From NCBI GenBank assembly GCA_035690425.1, contig DASSKO010000160.1:1-49115 (forward strand): a stretch of 49,115 nt of DNA, written 5' to 3'. This stretch comes from DASSKO01 sp035690425 (GTDB taxonomy: Bacteria > Actinomycetota > Actinomycetes > Propionibacteriales > Nocardioidaceae). The notes beneath the pieces are model-generated. The model was not told the DNA's origin and did no database searches. It was given only the letters and a program-made list of their open reading frames with translations. Shown here piece by piece: positions 1 to 7,301 of the stretch (its first letter is position 1; each line of letters starts with the position of its first letter). The translations under genes were made by a program, and so were the position numbers.

Positions 1-827
1 TCCAGCACGCGGCCCGGCAGGGTCAGGCTGGGGCCGGTGGAGACCTCGGCCAGCCGCGTGACCAGCCTCCGGTTGTCGATCAGGCCCACCGTGGCTGCCT
101 CGTTCTCGACGCGGTAGAGGTTCAACACCCGAAGGAACTCCACGCTTTCGGCGTCGAGGCTCGTGTTGCGGTTCGGGCCCTGCTCCAGGTCCTCGACCCG
201 GGCGTCGATGCCCACGGCCTCCAGGAAGTCCTGGTAGAGCGACCCATCGACGAAGCTGTCGCGCTCGTAGCGGCGGATGACGAACCCGGTGGGGGCCAGC
301 AGTTGCTGGTGCCTGCGGAGGCGGGCGTGGTAGTCATAAAGGTCGGCCATATCGTGCTGCGCCCACTCGTCCAGCCGCAGGACCCGGCCGATCTTGACCC
401 CCTGCTGATAGCGACTCACCATGTGGTCGTCCTGGCGGCGCAGGTAGACGACCAGCCGCAGGCTTTGGGCGATCGGGTCGGTGAGCCGGCGCAGACGTCG
501 CAACGCCGGATCCGTGGACCCGAAGAGAATTTCGTCGGATAAGAGGACCCGGGACAGTCCTGAGCCCCCGATCTCCGAGAGCAAGTCGCGCCGAAAAGCC
601 TTCCGGAACGTCGCCGGGTCGGACTCCTTCTGTCTGTGCCATTCGGGCGAGTTCTCGAGTCCTGCGTCGGACTTGATGAACAGACCCAGTCGGCCGTGCC
701 GCGCCCGTCCGGGAGTCTGTGGGTAGAGGTGGCCAAGCCTGGCGAGCCGGTCGCGGTTGTCGCGGAGGAGGTACTGGATCGAAGAAGTGCCCGTCTTGCC
801 GGTGCCGATGTGCAAGACGATGTCCAC
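1..827 (-). CDS. Sulfotransferase-like P-loop protein, 3' end outside the window
   Basis: The reading frame runs leftward from a GTG at 825-827 and stays open to the window edge, giving about 275 residues. The first residues carry a P-loop, HIGTGKTGTSS, which is the PAPS 5'-phosphosulfate loop pattern of sulfotransferase-like proteins that modify glycans or lipids. Later stretches such as LRLVVYLRRQDDHMVSRYQQ match the second conserved block of this fold, where an Arg near a beta-strand end contacts the 3'-phosphate. The upstream in-frame stop (TGA near 893) leaves only this GTG or a TTG slightly upstream as starts, and neither has a convincing ribosome binding site. The next gene is also a sulfotransferase on the same strand, so the two may act on the same surface polymer. 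The substrate cannot be read from the sequence. Confidence 0.75.
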   Translation of the reverse strand, partial: MDIVLHIGTGKTGTSSIQYLLRDNRDRLARLGHLYPQTPGRARHGRLGLFIKSDAGLENSPEWHRQKESDPATFRKAFRRDLLSEIGGSGLSRVLLSDEILFGSTDPALRRLRRLTDPIAQSLRLVVYLRRQDDHMVSRYQQGVKIGRVLRLDEWAQHDMADLYDYHARLRRHQQLLAPTGFVIRRYERDSFVDGSLYQDFLEAVGIDARVEDLEQGPNRNTSLDAESVEFLRVLNLYRVENEAATVGLIDNRRLVTRLAEVSTGPSLTLPGRVL

Positions 828-979
828 TGGCTGGCTCGGTGGTGACGTGGTGGGCAAGGGCGCTGCTTTCGTGACGGGTGACTGGGGGCACCTTCTCATG
901 CTGTCCGCGACACGGGCACCGCTCGCCACATCGCTGCCTCAGTGGCCGTCGCCGAATCCGCTGTGGGGAACCGCCAACG

Positions 980-2185
980 TTAGCCGCCACCACGCCCGTT
1001 TCGGCCTTGTCGGCGGCCACGTGCGGTCTCCCCGGCAGCGCTGGGAAGGGGCAGGCGACGGCCCAGCCGCCGCACTACCCTCGACAGCGACTTCCGACCG
1101 GGCACATGCTCGGCGGGGGAACGCTGGAGCTGTTCGATCTGCTGCACGGCACGTCGCGCTGCGCGGGAGTGCTGCCGCTCGCGCTTGAGCCAGGCCCATG
1201 CCGCGGCAGCTTCGCGGTTGAAGCCCTGGTGCTGAATCGGGTTCCACACCTCCGCGGAGCCTAATCGGCCGGCTCCCCGCTGGCGGGACCGCAACTCGGC
1301 GATGACCTCCTGGCGCTCGAGCGCCATCTGCGCCACCGCGCTGCGCTCGCGTCTGATGGGCGCGAGGAAGCCTCGCCACGAGTCGAGCAGGTTGGCGTCG
1401 CCCGGCTGGCTGTCGTCCTCCGACCAGCGCCGCAGAACGTCGTACACGGGTGTAACCGCGGCGACCGGGCCTTTCAGGGTGGACGCCGGTGACTCGTGGA
1501 CCAGGCCGGGCTCGATGAACTCGCCGACGGCATCGGCGATGTCGTCAGGTGCTTGTGGCCACTCGACGGCGAGGGCTCGCGAGATTCGATCGACCTCGGA
1601 CCGCCAGTCGCGGAGGAGGTTCTCGAAGGAGACGACGACCCGAGGCTGCGTGCGGGTGTGGAGCTCCGCATCGAGCGAGTGCGCCAGCCACGACAGCGTC
1701 GCCGCCTTGGGCTCCAGCCCGTTTCGCCGTGCCAGCGAGCCGGCCACCGCACCGGGGTGGCGCAGCGCGACGATGTGCACGCAGCGAAAGCCCTCCTGTT
1801 CGAGCGCCCGCGTCCACAGCGGCAGCAGTCGTGAGATTCGCGGGTCCTTCAAGACGATGAGGTCCGCGTGTGCGAACTCGTCGCGGACGAGCCTTCGGGC
1901 ACTCTCGACCATGCGGGTGAGGACCAGGAGTTGCTGCGGGTCGATGCGGTCCCAGCCACCCCACCAGGACCCGAATCTCTCCAAGACTCGGCGATCCAGG
2001 TCGACGACAGAGCGTCCTTCCCAGAAACCACGCTCGTTGTCGTCGCGGGGCTCGATCAACTGGTCCGGCAGGGCAGCACCGAGCAGCGAGACCACCCGGG
2101 TGATCGCGGACGTCCCCGAGCGGTGCATCCCGCTCACGACGATCGCGGTCCTTTGGCGGCCGGGGTCGTGGTCACCCGTCTGCAC
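980..2185 (-). CDS. Sulfotransferase family protein
   Basis: About 401 residues. The N-terminus has a strong P-loop, VVSGMHRSGTSAITR, the 5'-phosphosulfate loop of the sulfotransferase family that uses PAPS. LIVLKDPRISRLLPLW and ALRHPGAVAGSL are the following conserved blocks; the Arg and Ser around them normally hold the 3'-phosphate. The C-terminal 100 residues are rich in Arg, Gln and Glu and look helical, with a very basic tail. I chose the GTG at 2183-2185 because GAAGGGAG lies just upstream; a TTG at 2218 would add 11 residues without a clear ribosome site. It shares strand with the sulfotransferase-like gene to its left. It probably belongs to a surface-glycan cluster with the nearby GT2 gene. 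Substrate unknown. Confidence 0.85.
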   Translation of the reverse strand: MQTGDHDPGRQRTAIVVSGMHRSGTSAITRVVSLLGAALPDQLIEPRDDNERGFWEGRSVVDLDRRVLERFGSWWGGWDRIDPQQLLVLTRMVESARRLVRDEFAHADLIVLKDPRISRLLPLWTRALEQEGFRCVHIVALRHPGAVAGSLARRNGLEPKAATLSWLAHSLDAELHTRTQPRVVVSFENLLRDWRSEVDRISRALAVEWPQAPDDIADAVGEFIEPGLVHESPASTLKGPVAAVTPVYDVLRRWSEDDSQPGDANLLDSWRGFLAPIRRERSAVAQMALERQEVIAELRSRQRGAGRLGSAEVWNPIQHQGFNREAAAAWAWLKRERQHSRAARRAVQQIEQLQRSPAEHVPGRKSLSRVVRRLGRRLPLPSAAGETARGRRQGRNGRGGG

Positions 2186-2266
2186 CGGTCTCCCTTCGCC
2201 CGTGATCGGTCCTGCCAAACCCTAACGCAGCGCCGCTTTCGAAAACCTTGCCCTACCTGTCGACCC

Positions 2267-3460
2267 CTACTTGTCGACGTCGCCGACCACGAAGAACATC
2301 GACCCGAGGATCGCGACCATGTCGGCAACCACGCGCCCTCCGAGGACTTCGGGCAGCGCCGAGATGTTGTTGAACGACGCCGAGCGCAGCTTCATCCGCC
2401 ACGGCGTCTTCTCGCCGCGGGAGACCAGGTAGTAGCCGTTGATGCCGAGCGGGTTCTCGGTCCAGCAGTAGGTCGCCCCCTCCGGTGCCTTCAGGATCTT
2501 CGGCAGCCGCTGGTTGATCGGGCCGGCGGGCAGCGAACGCAGTCGCTCGATGCAGGCGTCGGCGATGTCGAGCGACACCTGCACCTGCTCCATCAGCACG
2601 GAGAACCGGGCATAGCAGTCGCCCTCGCTGCGGGTCACCACACGCAATACGCCGTCGGCGGCCAGTTCGTCGTACGCGAGGTAAGGCTCGTCCCGGCGCA
2701 GGTCGAGGTCGACGCCACTGGCCCGGGCGATGGGTCCCGAGACGCCGTAGGCCTGCACGAGCTCGGGCGAGAGCACGCCCACTCCTTCGGTGCGGGCCTT
2801 GAAGATCTCGTTGCCCAAGATGATCTGCTCGATGTCGGGCAGTCGCGCGCGTACGGCGGCCAACGCGGCCGATGCCCGGTCGAGCCAGCCGGCCGGCAGA
2901 TCATCCTTGAGCCCGCCGACCCGGTTGAACATGTAATGCATCCGGCCCCCGGAGATCTCCTCCATCACCTGCTGGATCGTCTCGCGCTCGCGGAAGGCGT
3001 AGAAGATCGGCGTGATCGCGCCGATCTCCAGGGGGTAGGAGCCGAGGAACATCAGGTGGTTCAGCACCCGGTTCATCTCGGCCAGCAAGGTGCGTGACCA
3101 GGTCGCGCGGACGGGCACCTCCATGCCGAGCATCCGTTCGACTGCCAGCACGACTCCGAGCTCGGAGGAGAACGCCGAGAGCCAGTCGTGCCGGTTGGCG
3201 AGCACGATGATCTGGCGGTAGTCGCGCACCTCGAACAACTTCTCCACACCGCGGTGCATGTAGCCGACGATCGGCTCGCAGCCGACGATGCGCTCGCCGT
3301 CGAGGGTGAGCTTGAGTCGGAGTACACCGTGGGTCGCCGGGTGCTGAGGCCCGATGTTGAGCACCATGTCCTCGGTGGCGAGTTCGTCACCACCGCCGCG
3401 CTCATGCCCCCCGAAGCCGGCTGCTCCCGCGCCGATCCCGACGATGCGTTCCTCGGTCAT
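2267..3460 (-). CDS. nuoD: Orphan NADH-quinone oxidoreductase subunit D (NuoD)
   Basis: About 397 residues of the 49-kDa/NuoD family, the subunit that with NuoB forms the quinone site of complex I. Family signatures are complete: GPQHPATHGVLRL, EPIVGYMHRGVEKL, NRHDWLSAFSSELG, MNRVLNHLMFLGSY, GPIARASGVDLDLRRDEPY, GDCYARF and the C-terminal VVADMVAILGSMFFVVGDVD. Arg70 in the HRG motif aligns with the residue near cluster N2. The start is ATG 3460; an ATG nine bases upstream (3469) is equally possible. No other nuo gene adjoins it: sulfotransferases lie on one side and a divergent glycosyltransferase on the other, so it is a stand-alone paralogue or the gene is displaced from its operon. I recall a similar second nuoD in Streptomyces but cannot verify it here. 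A MidA/NDUFAF7-type gene lies 3.8 kb away on the same strand. Confidence 0.93.
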   Translation of the reverse strand: MTEERIVGIGAGAAGFGGHERGGGDELATEDMVLNIGPQHPATHGVLRLKLTLDGERIVGCEPIVGYMHRGVEKLFEVRDYRQIIVLANRHDWLSAFSSELGVVLAVERMLGMEVPVRATWSRTLLAEMNRVLNHLMFLGSYPLEIGAITPIFYAFRERETIQQVMEEISGGRMHYMFNRVGGLKDDLPAGWLDRASAALAAVRARLPDIEQIILGNEIFKARTEGVGVLSPELVQAYGVSGPIARASGVDLDLRRDEPYLAYDELAADGVLRVVTRSEGDCYARFSVLMEQVQVSLDIADACIERLRSLPAGPINQRLPKILKAPEGATYCWTENPLGINGYYLVSRGEKTPWRMKLRSASFNNISALPEVLGGRVVADMVAILGSMFFVVGDVDK

Positions 3461-3526
3461 GGTCTGCATCGTTCCACAGTCGGCCGTGACACGATTGGGG
3501 CGTTCGCCTTGAGACCAGGGAGCGTC

Positions 3527-5116
3527 ATGACAGTGCGTCAGCGGATGCGCCGGGTGCTGCGGCTGGGCGGTGCAGGGACGCGGGACACGCCGAGGCTCAG
3601 TGTCATCGTCCCTGTCTACAACGTCGAGCAATACCTCGCTGAGTGCCTCGACAGCATCTTGGCGCAGACCTTCGGCGACTTCGAGGTCGTGCTCGTGGAC
3701 GACGGCTCCACGGACTCGTCGAGCGACATCGCAGCCGACTATGCGCGCCGGCACTCGGCGGTGCGTGTCATCGCGTCGGAGAACCGGGGGCTCGGCGCGG
3801 CGCGCAACCTCGGCGTCAGCGAGTCGGGCGGCGAGCTCTTGACGTTCGTCGACTCCGACGACACCGTGCCGCCCGAGTCGTTCGAGGTGATGCTGAGAGC
3901 ACTCGACGAGTCCGGCTCCGACTTCGTCGTCGGCTCGATGAAACGACACCTGCCGGATGGCGAATACTTCCACCCGCCGTGGCTGCGCATGCTGCATCGC
4001 CGGCGCAGGCTCGGCGTTGTCGCCACCGACTTCCCGGAGATCCTTGCCGACGTCTTTGCCTGGAACAAGATCTTTCGCCGCGGCTTCTGGGACCGTGAGG
4101 GCCTGGCGTTTCCCGAGGGTGTTCGCTACGAGGACCAGGTGACGACGACCGAGGCCTACCTGACGGCTCGGAGCTTCGACGTCATCCGGATGCCCGTATA
4201 TTTCTGGCGGGTTCGCGATGACGGCACCTCCATCACCCAGCGCAGGCACGAGATGGAGGACCTGCGAGACCGGATCTCTACCAAGCGGACATCGCTGCGG
4301 TTCGTCGAGGATCTCGGAACGCCGGAGCTGCGGCGCGTCTTCTACAACTTCGTGCTGAGTATGGATCTCCCGAGCTATTTCCAGGAGCTTCCCGGCTGCG
4401 GCGACGACTACTGGGAGCTGCTCCGGGACGGGCTCGCGTCGTTGTGGGAAGGAGCCCCGCCGTTCTCCGACGCCGCGATGCCGGTGCACTACCGCCTCGT
4501 CGCGTGGTTGGTCGTCCAGGGGTGGCGGGAGCAGGCGGCGGCGGTCGCGGACTTCGCCGAACAACACCGGCCCGACATCCCGCTGCTGCTCCGAGCCGAC
4601 CATGTTGTTGCCGACCTGCCGTATCTCGATGACTCGGCCGTGGGTATCCCGGCAGAGCTTTACCGACTTCGCGAGCGCGAGATCCCGTGGGAGATCGGGC
4701 TGGCCGGGGTCAACTCCGACGGCAGAGCGCTGACGATCGCGGGCAGCGTGTGCGTGCGGCGGCTGCCTCGGACCGACGTCGACGTGGAGGTGCGGGCGAC
4801 GCTGGTGTCCGAGGGCGGTGCGGAGATCGCACTCGAGGTGGAGCCGGGTGACGGCCACGGCGCGTTCACCGCCCGGCTCGACCTGGGGCGCTTCACGCAG
4901 GCGCAACGGTCGCAGCCCGAAGGCGCCGGGCAGACCTGGACGGTGCGGGTCTGGTCGCGCCTGGCCGGCATCGAGCACTCAGGTGGCTTCACGCGGGCGG
5001 CCTTTACGCCCGCGCACGCCGACGATGCGGCACCGGACGGTGTCGACATCTGGTTCACCCCCGAAGGCGGTCTGCATGTGCGCCGGCGTCAGCCCGAGGC
5101 CCCCGCCGTACCGTAA
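3527..5116 (+). CDS. GT2 family glycosyltransferase with C-terminal beta domain
   Basis: 529 residues from the ATG at 3527, preceded by GGGAG five bases upstream. Residues 25-140 are a GT-A nucleotide-sugar domain: LSVIVPVYNVEQYLAECLDS, then VDDGSTDSS, ENRGLGAARNLG and the metal-binding FVDSDD. YEDQV further on matches the catalytic acidic block of GT2 polymerase and teichoic-acid type enzymes. The last 170 residues look beta-rich and resemble the extra C-terminal domain often found on glycosyltransferases of wall-polymer loci. No transmembrane helix is evident, so it likely acts at the cytoplasmic face of the membrane. It is divergent from nuoD across about 60 bases. Nearby sulfotransferases and a TylF-type methyltransferase suggest a decorated surface glycan. 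Confidence 0.88.
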   Translation: MTVRQRMRRVLRLGGAGTRDTPRLSVIVPVYNVEQYLAECLDSILAQTFGDFEVVLVDDGSTDSSSDIAADYARRHSAVRVIASENRGLGAARNLGVSESGGELLTFVDSDDTVPPESFEVMLRALDESGSDFVVGSMKRHLPDGEYFHPPWLRMLHRRRRLGVVATDFPEILADVFAWNKIFRRGFWDREGLAFPEGVRYEDQVTTTEAYLTARSFDVIRMPVYFWRVRDDGTSITQRRHEMEDLRDRISTKRTSLRFVEDLGTPELRRVFYNFVLSMDLPSYFQELPGCGDDYWELLRDGLASLWEGAPPFSDAAMPVHYRLVAWLVVQGWREQAAAVADFAEQHRPDIPLLLRADHVVADLPYLDDSAVGIPAELYRLREREIPWEIGLAGVNSDGRALTIAGSVCVRRLPRTDVDVEVRATLVSEGGAEIALEVEPGDGHGAFTARLDLGRFTQAQRSQPEGAGQTWTVRVWSRLAGIEHSGGFTRAAFTPAHADDAAPDGVDIWFTPEGGLHVRRRQPEAPAVP

Positions 5117-5168
5117 ACCCCTAGGGGGCACAGGCCGAGTCCAGAGGTGAGCCACTACGCTGACGGGC

Positions 5169-5510
5169 GTGAGCAGGATCTTCACCACCAGCTTCGCCTC
5201 GGTCTATCCCCACTACGTGAAGAAAGTGGAGAGGAAGGGGCGCACGAAGGCCGAACTGGATCAGGTGATCCGGTGGCTCACCGGCTTCGACGAGTCAGCG
5301 TTGAGTCGCCACCTCGCTGCGGGTACGACATTCGAGGCCTTTTTCGCCGATGCGCGCCTCAACCCGCATGCCTCGTTGATCACCGGAGTGGTGTGTGGGG
5401 TGCGCGTCGAAGACGTCGATGATTCACTGATGCAGAAGATCCGCTACCTGGACAAGCTGGTCGACGAGCTCGCCAGGGGAAAGCCGATGGGCAAGATCCT
5501 GCGGGCGTGA
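5169..5510 (+). CDS. DUF2200 domain protein
   Basis: 113 residues from a GTG start. The whole protein follows the DUF2200 pattern: SFASVYPHYVKKVERKGRT near the N-terminus, VIRWLTGFDE, then NPHASLITGVVCGVRVEDV and the C-terminal IRYLDKLVDELARGKPMGKI. The family is small, cytosolic and has no established activity; these proteins are widespread in soil and gut bacteria, often as singletons. It lies just after the glycosyltransferase, 52 bases downstream on the same strand, but nothing links the two functionally. The stretch downstream contains only gene debris, so it probably forms the end of a transcript. Confidence 0.9.
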   Translation: MSRIFTTSFASVYPHYVKKVERKGRTKAELDQVIRWLTGFDESALSRHLAAGTTFEAFFADARLNPHASLITGVVCGVRVEDVDDSLMQKIRYLDKLVDELARGKPMGKILRA

Positions 5511-5753
5511 CCGTCAGCGGCGATCGTCCGGGCCGCGCCACCGGCTCACCGATGTAGCAGCCGGTAGCCGTCGAGATGGGCGCCGACTCGCCACTGACAG
5601 GCCGGGTTCTACGCCGAGGTCGGACTGGACAGCACCGGGGAACGAGGCCGGGTGCTTATGGTGCGATACCTGTATGACGAACCTTGGCGGGAGGGAACGT
5701 CTTCTGGCTGAGTGGGGTCAGGGCTGTTCGGAGGAGTCTCTTCCCGTTCATTT
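5511..5753. other. Non-coding stretch with possible gene debris
   Basis: This stretch lies between the DUF2200 stop and the toxin stop. On the plus strand a short open run from about 5598 reads AGFYAEVGLDSTGERG and continues to RYLYDEPWREGT with protein-like composition, but it has no start and follows a stop. On the minus strand a run ends in RVGAHLDGYRLLHR before a stop near 5554, preceded by a stop 30 bases upstream. Either could be the tail of a lost gene. I recognise neither family. Confidence 0.25.
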
Positions 5754-6386
5754 CTAGGCGAGGGGGCGGACACCGTACGCGATCTGCTCGGCCGCCGTGG
5801 CGATGTAGGGGTCGAGCGCTGGGTCGGCCAGCGGTTTGGTGAACGCTGGAAGTGCGGGGAAGACGTCGCCGGGGGGAGCGTAGAGCGCGATGCAGTCGCG
5901 GCCCGCCATGCCGGTGTATATGAGTCCGTCGTAGCCGGGATGCGCTGAGCGGATGGCGTGCGCCCATGCGCGGCACCGGTCCTTCGGCCCTGAGTTGACA
6001 AGGTGCGATGCGCCGATGGTGATGGGCCAGCCGCCCCTGAGGTCGAGGAGGTGTAGTTGTCGGGTGGGTTCGAACGCCGTCAACTGCGCCCCACCCTCGC
6101 GGTCGACGATGCGCCGTGCTTGGAACACCTCAGCAAGGCATGTCGGTATGTCGAATGCGAAGTAGCCGGCGCCGGAGGTGACTTGGTCCGCCTCCCTGTC
6201 GTCGGGCGGCGGAAGCCAGGGGTCGAACCGCGCGCCGGGTAGCGGGCCAAAGGAACGCAACTCGTTCCAACGCAGCGGGTAGTCACCCGGCGGCGCATGT
6301 AAGCGCCACAGGTTGCGGTCGACCGCGACTACAGCTGCGCCAACGCTGGCAACCTTCGCTGGGTCGGGCCAAGGAAGTTTCGCCAT
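5754..6386 (-). CDS. RES-domain toxin of a toxin-antitoxin pair
   Basis: 210 residues. RES toxins degrade NAD+ (NAD+ phosphorylase or glycohydrolase activity is known for family members) and arrest growth. Features visible: an early conserved Arg in NLWRLHAPPG (Arg28), GARFDPW as the R-x-[ND] glycine loop, YFAFDIPTCLAEVFQARR with the helix that carries the catalytic Glu, LHLLDL, and the late GLIYTGMAGRDCIALYAP block. Length is typical of the family. The gene starts two bases after the antitoxin stop, the usual antitoxin-first order. Base composition around it is somewhat less GC-rich than the flanking core genes, consistent with a mobile accessory module. Confidence 0.85.
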   Translation of the reverse strand: MAKLPWPDPAKVASVGAAVVAVDRNLWRLHAPPGDYPLRWNELRSFGPLPGARFDPWLPPPDDREADQVTSGAGYFAFDIPTCLAEVFQARRIVDREGGAQLTAFEPTRQLHLLDLRGGWPITIGASHLVNSGPKDRCRAWAHAIRSAHPGYDGLIYTGMAGRDCIALYAPPGDVFPALPAFTKPLADPALDPYIATAAEQIAYGVRPLA

Positions 6387-6388
6387 CC

Positions 6389-7000
6389 TCAGATGAGCCG
6401 CGCTTGGGACTCAGCGAGCGCACGGGCGATCTCCGGGTCGCCACCATCGCGTAGCCAGTCAAGCAGCGGAACGGTAACGCCGTTGTCGGGATCGTCGACT
6501 TCAGCGTTCAAGGCGAACGCTCGAATGTCGCTGGGCCTGAACCGCTCCGGCAGCGCGTTGAGAACCGCTGCCAGATGCGGCACGGGCTCAGGGCCGTGGA
6601 ACTGCCAGTGCGGAATCTTTCTGCCGACACCGCGGCCACCAGACGGGTAGGCGTAAACCGACCCTTCCTTGATCCGGTGACGAACCCGGCTGGCGGAGAT
6701 CTGCATGAGTTCGGCGGCCTGCTCGACCGCCATGTTCTCCCGCTCGACGGTGCCCTCGCGTACGGCGCCCGCGACGCGGCTCTTGACGAGCGCTTGGCGG
6801 TCGTCGGTGACTCCACCGTGCTGCTCGAGGTAGTCGATCTCCGTGGCGGTCAGTCCGGGCGGAGCGTCGGTCAGCCATCCCTGCGCCCGTAGGCTCTCGA
6901 GCGCGTCGACAACCATGGCCTCGTCCACCTGCGCGCCAGTGGTCTCGTTCCACTCGGCGACTGTCTCCGCTGGCGTGCGGCTTCGCTTCGCTCGAAGCAT
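6389..7000 (-). CDS. Antitoxin partner of the RES toxin, excisionase-like HTH
   Basis: 203 residues. The start is the ATG at 7000 because AGGGAGGT lies six bases upstream; the frame is open further upstream but only through pseudogene sequence. The middle carries a helix-turn-helix, ENMAVEQAAELMQISASRVRH followed by KEGSVYAYPSGGRG and RKIPHWQF, which is the binding pattern of excisionase/MerR-like HTHs that read a DNA site and then a basic wing. The C-terminal 60 residues (VLNALPERFRPSDIRAF, then PLLDWLRDGGDPEIARAL) resemble the toxin-clasping tail of the DUF2384/MbcA antitoxins that pair with RES proteins. The usual antitoxin has an Xre-type HTH; this one does not. It probably represses its own promoter, which must lie in the 7001-7060 interval. 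Confidence 0.75.
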   Translation of the reverse strand: MLRAKRSRTPAETVAEWNETTGAQVDEAMVVDALESLRAQGWLTDAPPGLTATEIDYLEQHGGVTDDRQALVKSRVAGAVREGTVERENMAVEQAAELMQISASRVRHRIKEGSVYAYPSGGRGVGRKIPHWQFHGPEPVPHLAAVLNALPERFRPSDIRAFALNAEVDDPDNGVTVPLLDWLRDGGDPEIARALAESQARLI

Positions 7001-7029
7001 GGCTACCTCCCTGCGCGCAAGTATAGCCC

Positions 7030-7270
7030 TTACGTCTGAAGGTGTGCGGTCGCAGCTCCCGTACCCGGCGCCAGGACGCCGTTGAGACCGCCGAACGCGA
7101 ACATGCCGACCGCCCCGAACCCGACCGCGGCGCCGATCAGCAGGCAGCGCGTCGACGGTGGAGGGGACGCCGCCTTCGGCGTGGGTGGTCACGGCGCCCG
7201 CAGTCCGCAGGGTGAGGTTGTAGCCGTACGGTGCGGCGCTCGCCGCGGTGCGAAGGTGCTGTCGGTATCG
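7030..7270 (-). pseudogene. Frameshifted remnant of a small membrane protein
   Basis: Reading leftward, one frame gives APYGYNLTLRTAGAVTTHAEGG and continues to VPSTVDA near 7148. The downstream part, LLIGAAVGFGAVGMFAFGGL, sits in a different frame and ends at a TAA at 7030-7032, just before the ribosome site of the antitoxin. The break coincides with a tandem CTGC-CTGC at 7139-7147 (minus strand); removing one CTGC fuses the two frames into a continuous soluble-plus-transmembrane protein. No start codon is found for the upstream part, so a second lesion lies near 7240-7270. The intact family seems to be a small actinobacterial membrane protein with one or more hydrophobic helices; I cannot name it. 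Confidence 0.45.
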
Positions 7271-7301
7271 GCACCGGCACCGGCGCAGCGGCGGTGACCG
7301 A

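Noticed and set aside
2267..4978. A minus-strand open frame of about 900 codons covering nuoD and the glycosyltransferase
   Set aside because: Only the first part is NuoD. The upstream 500 codons are antisense to the glycosyltransferase and have no family motif, a normal effect of high GC on stop-codon frequency.
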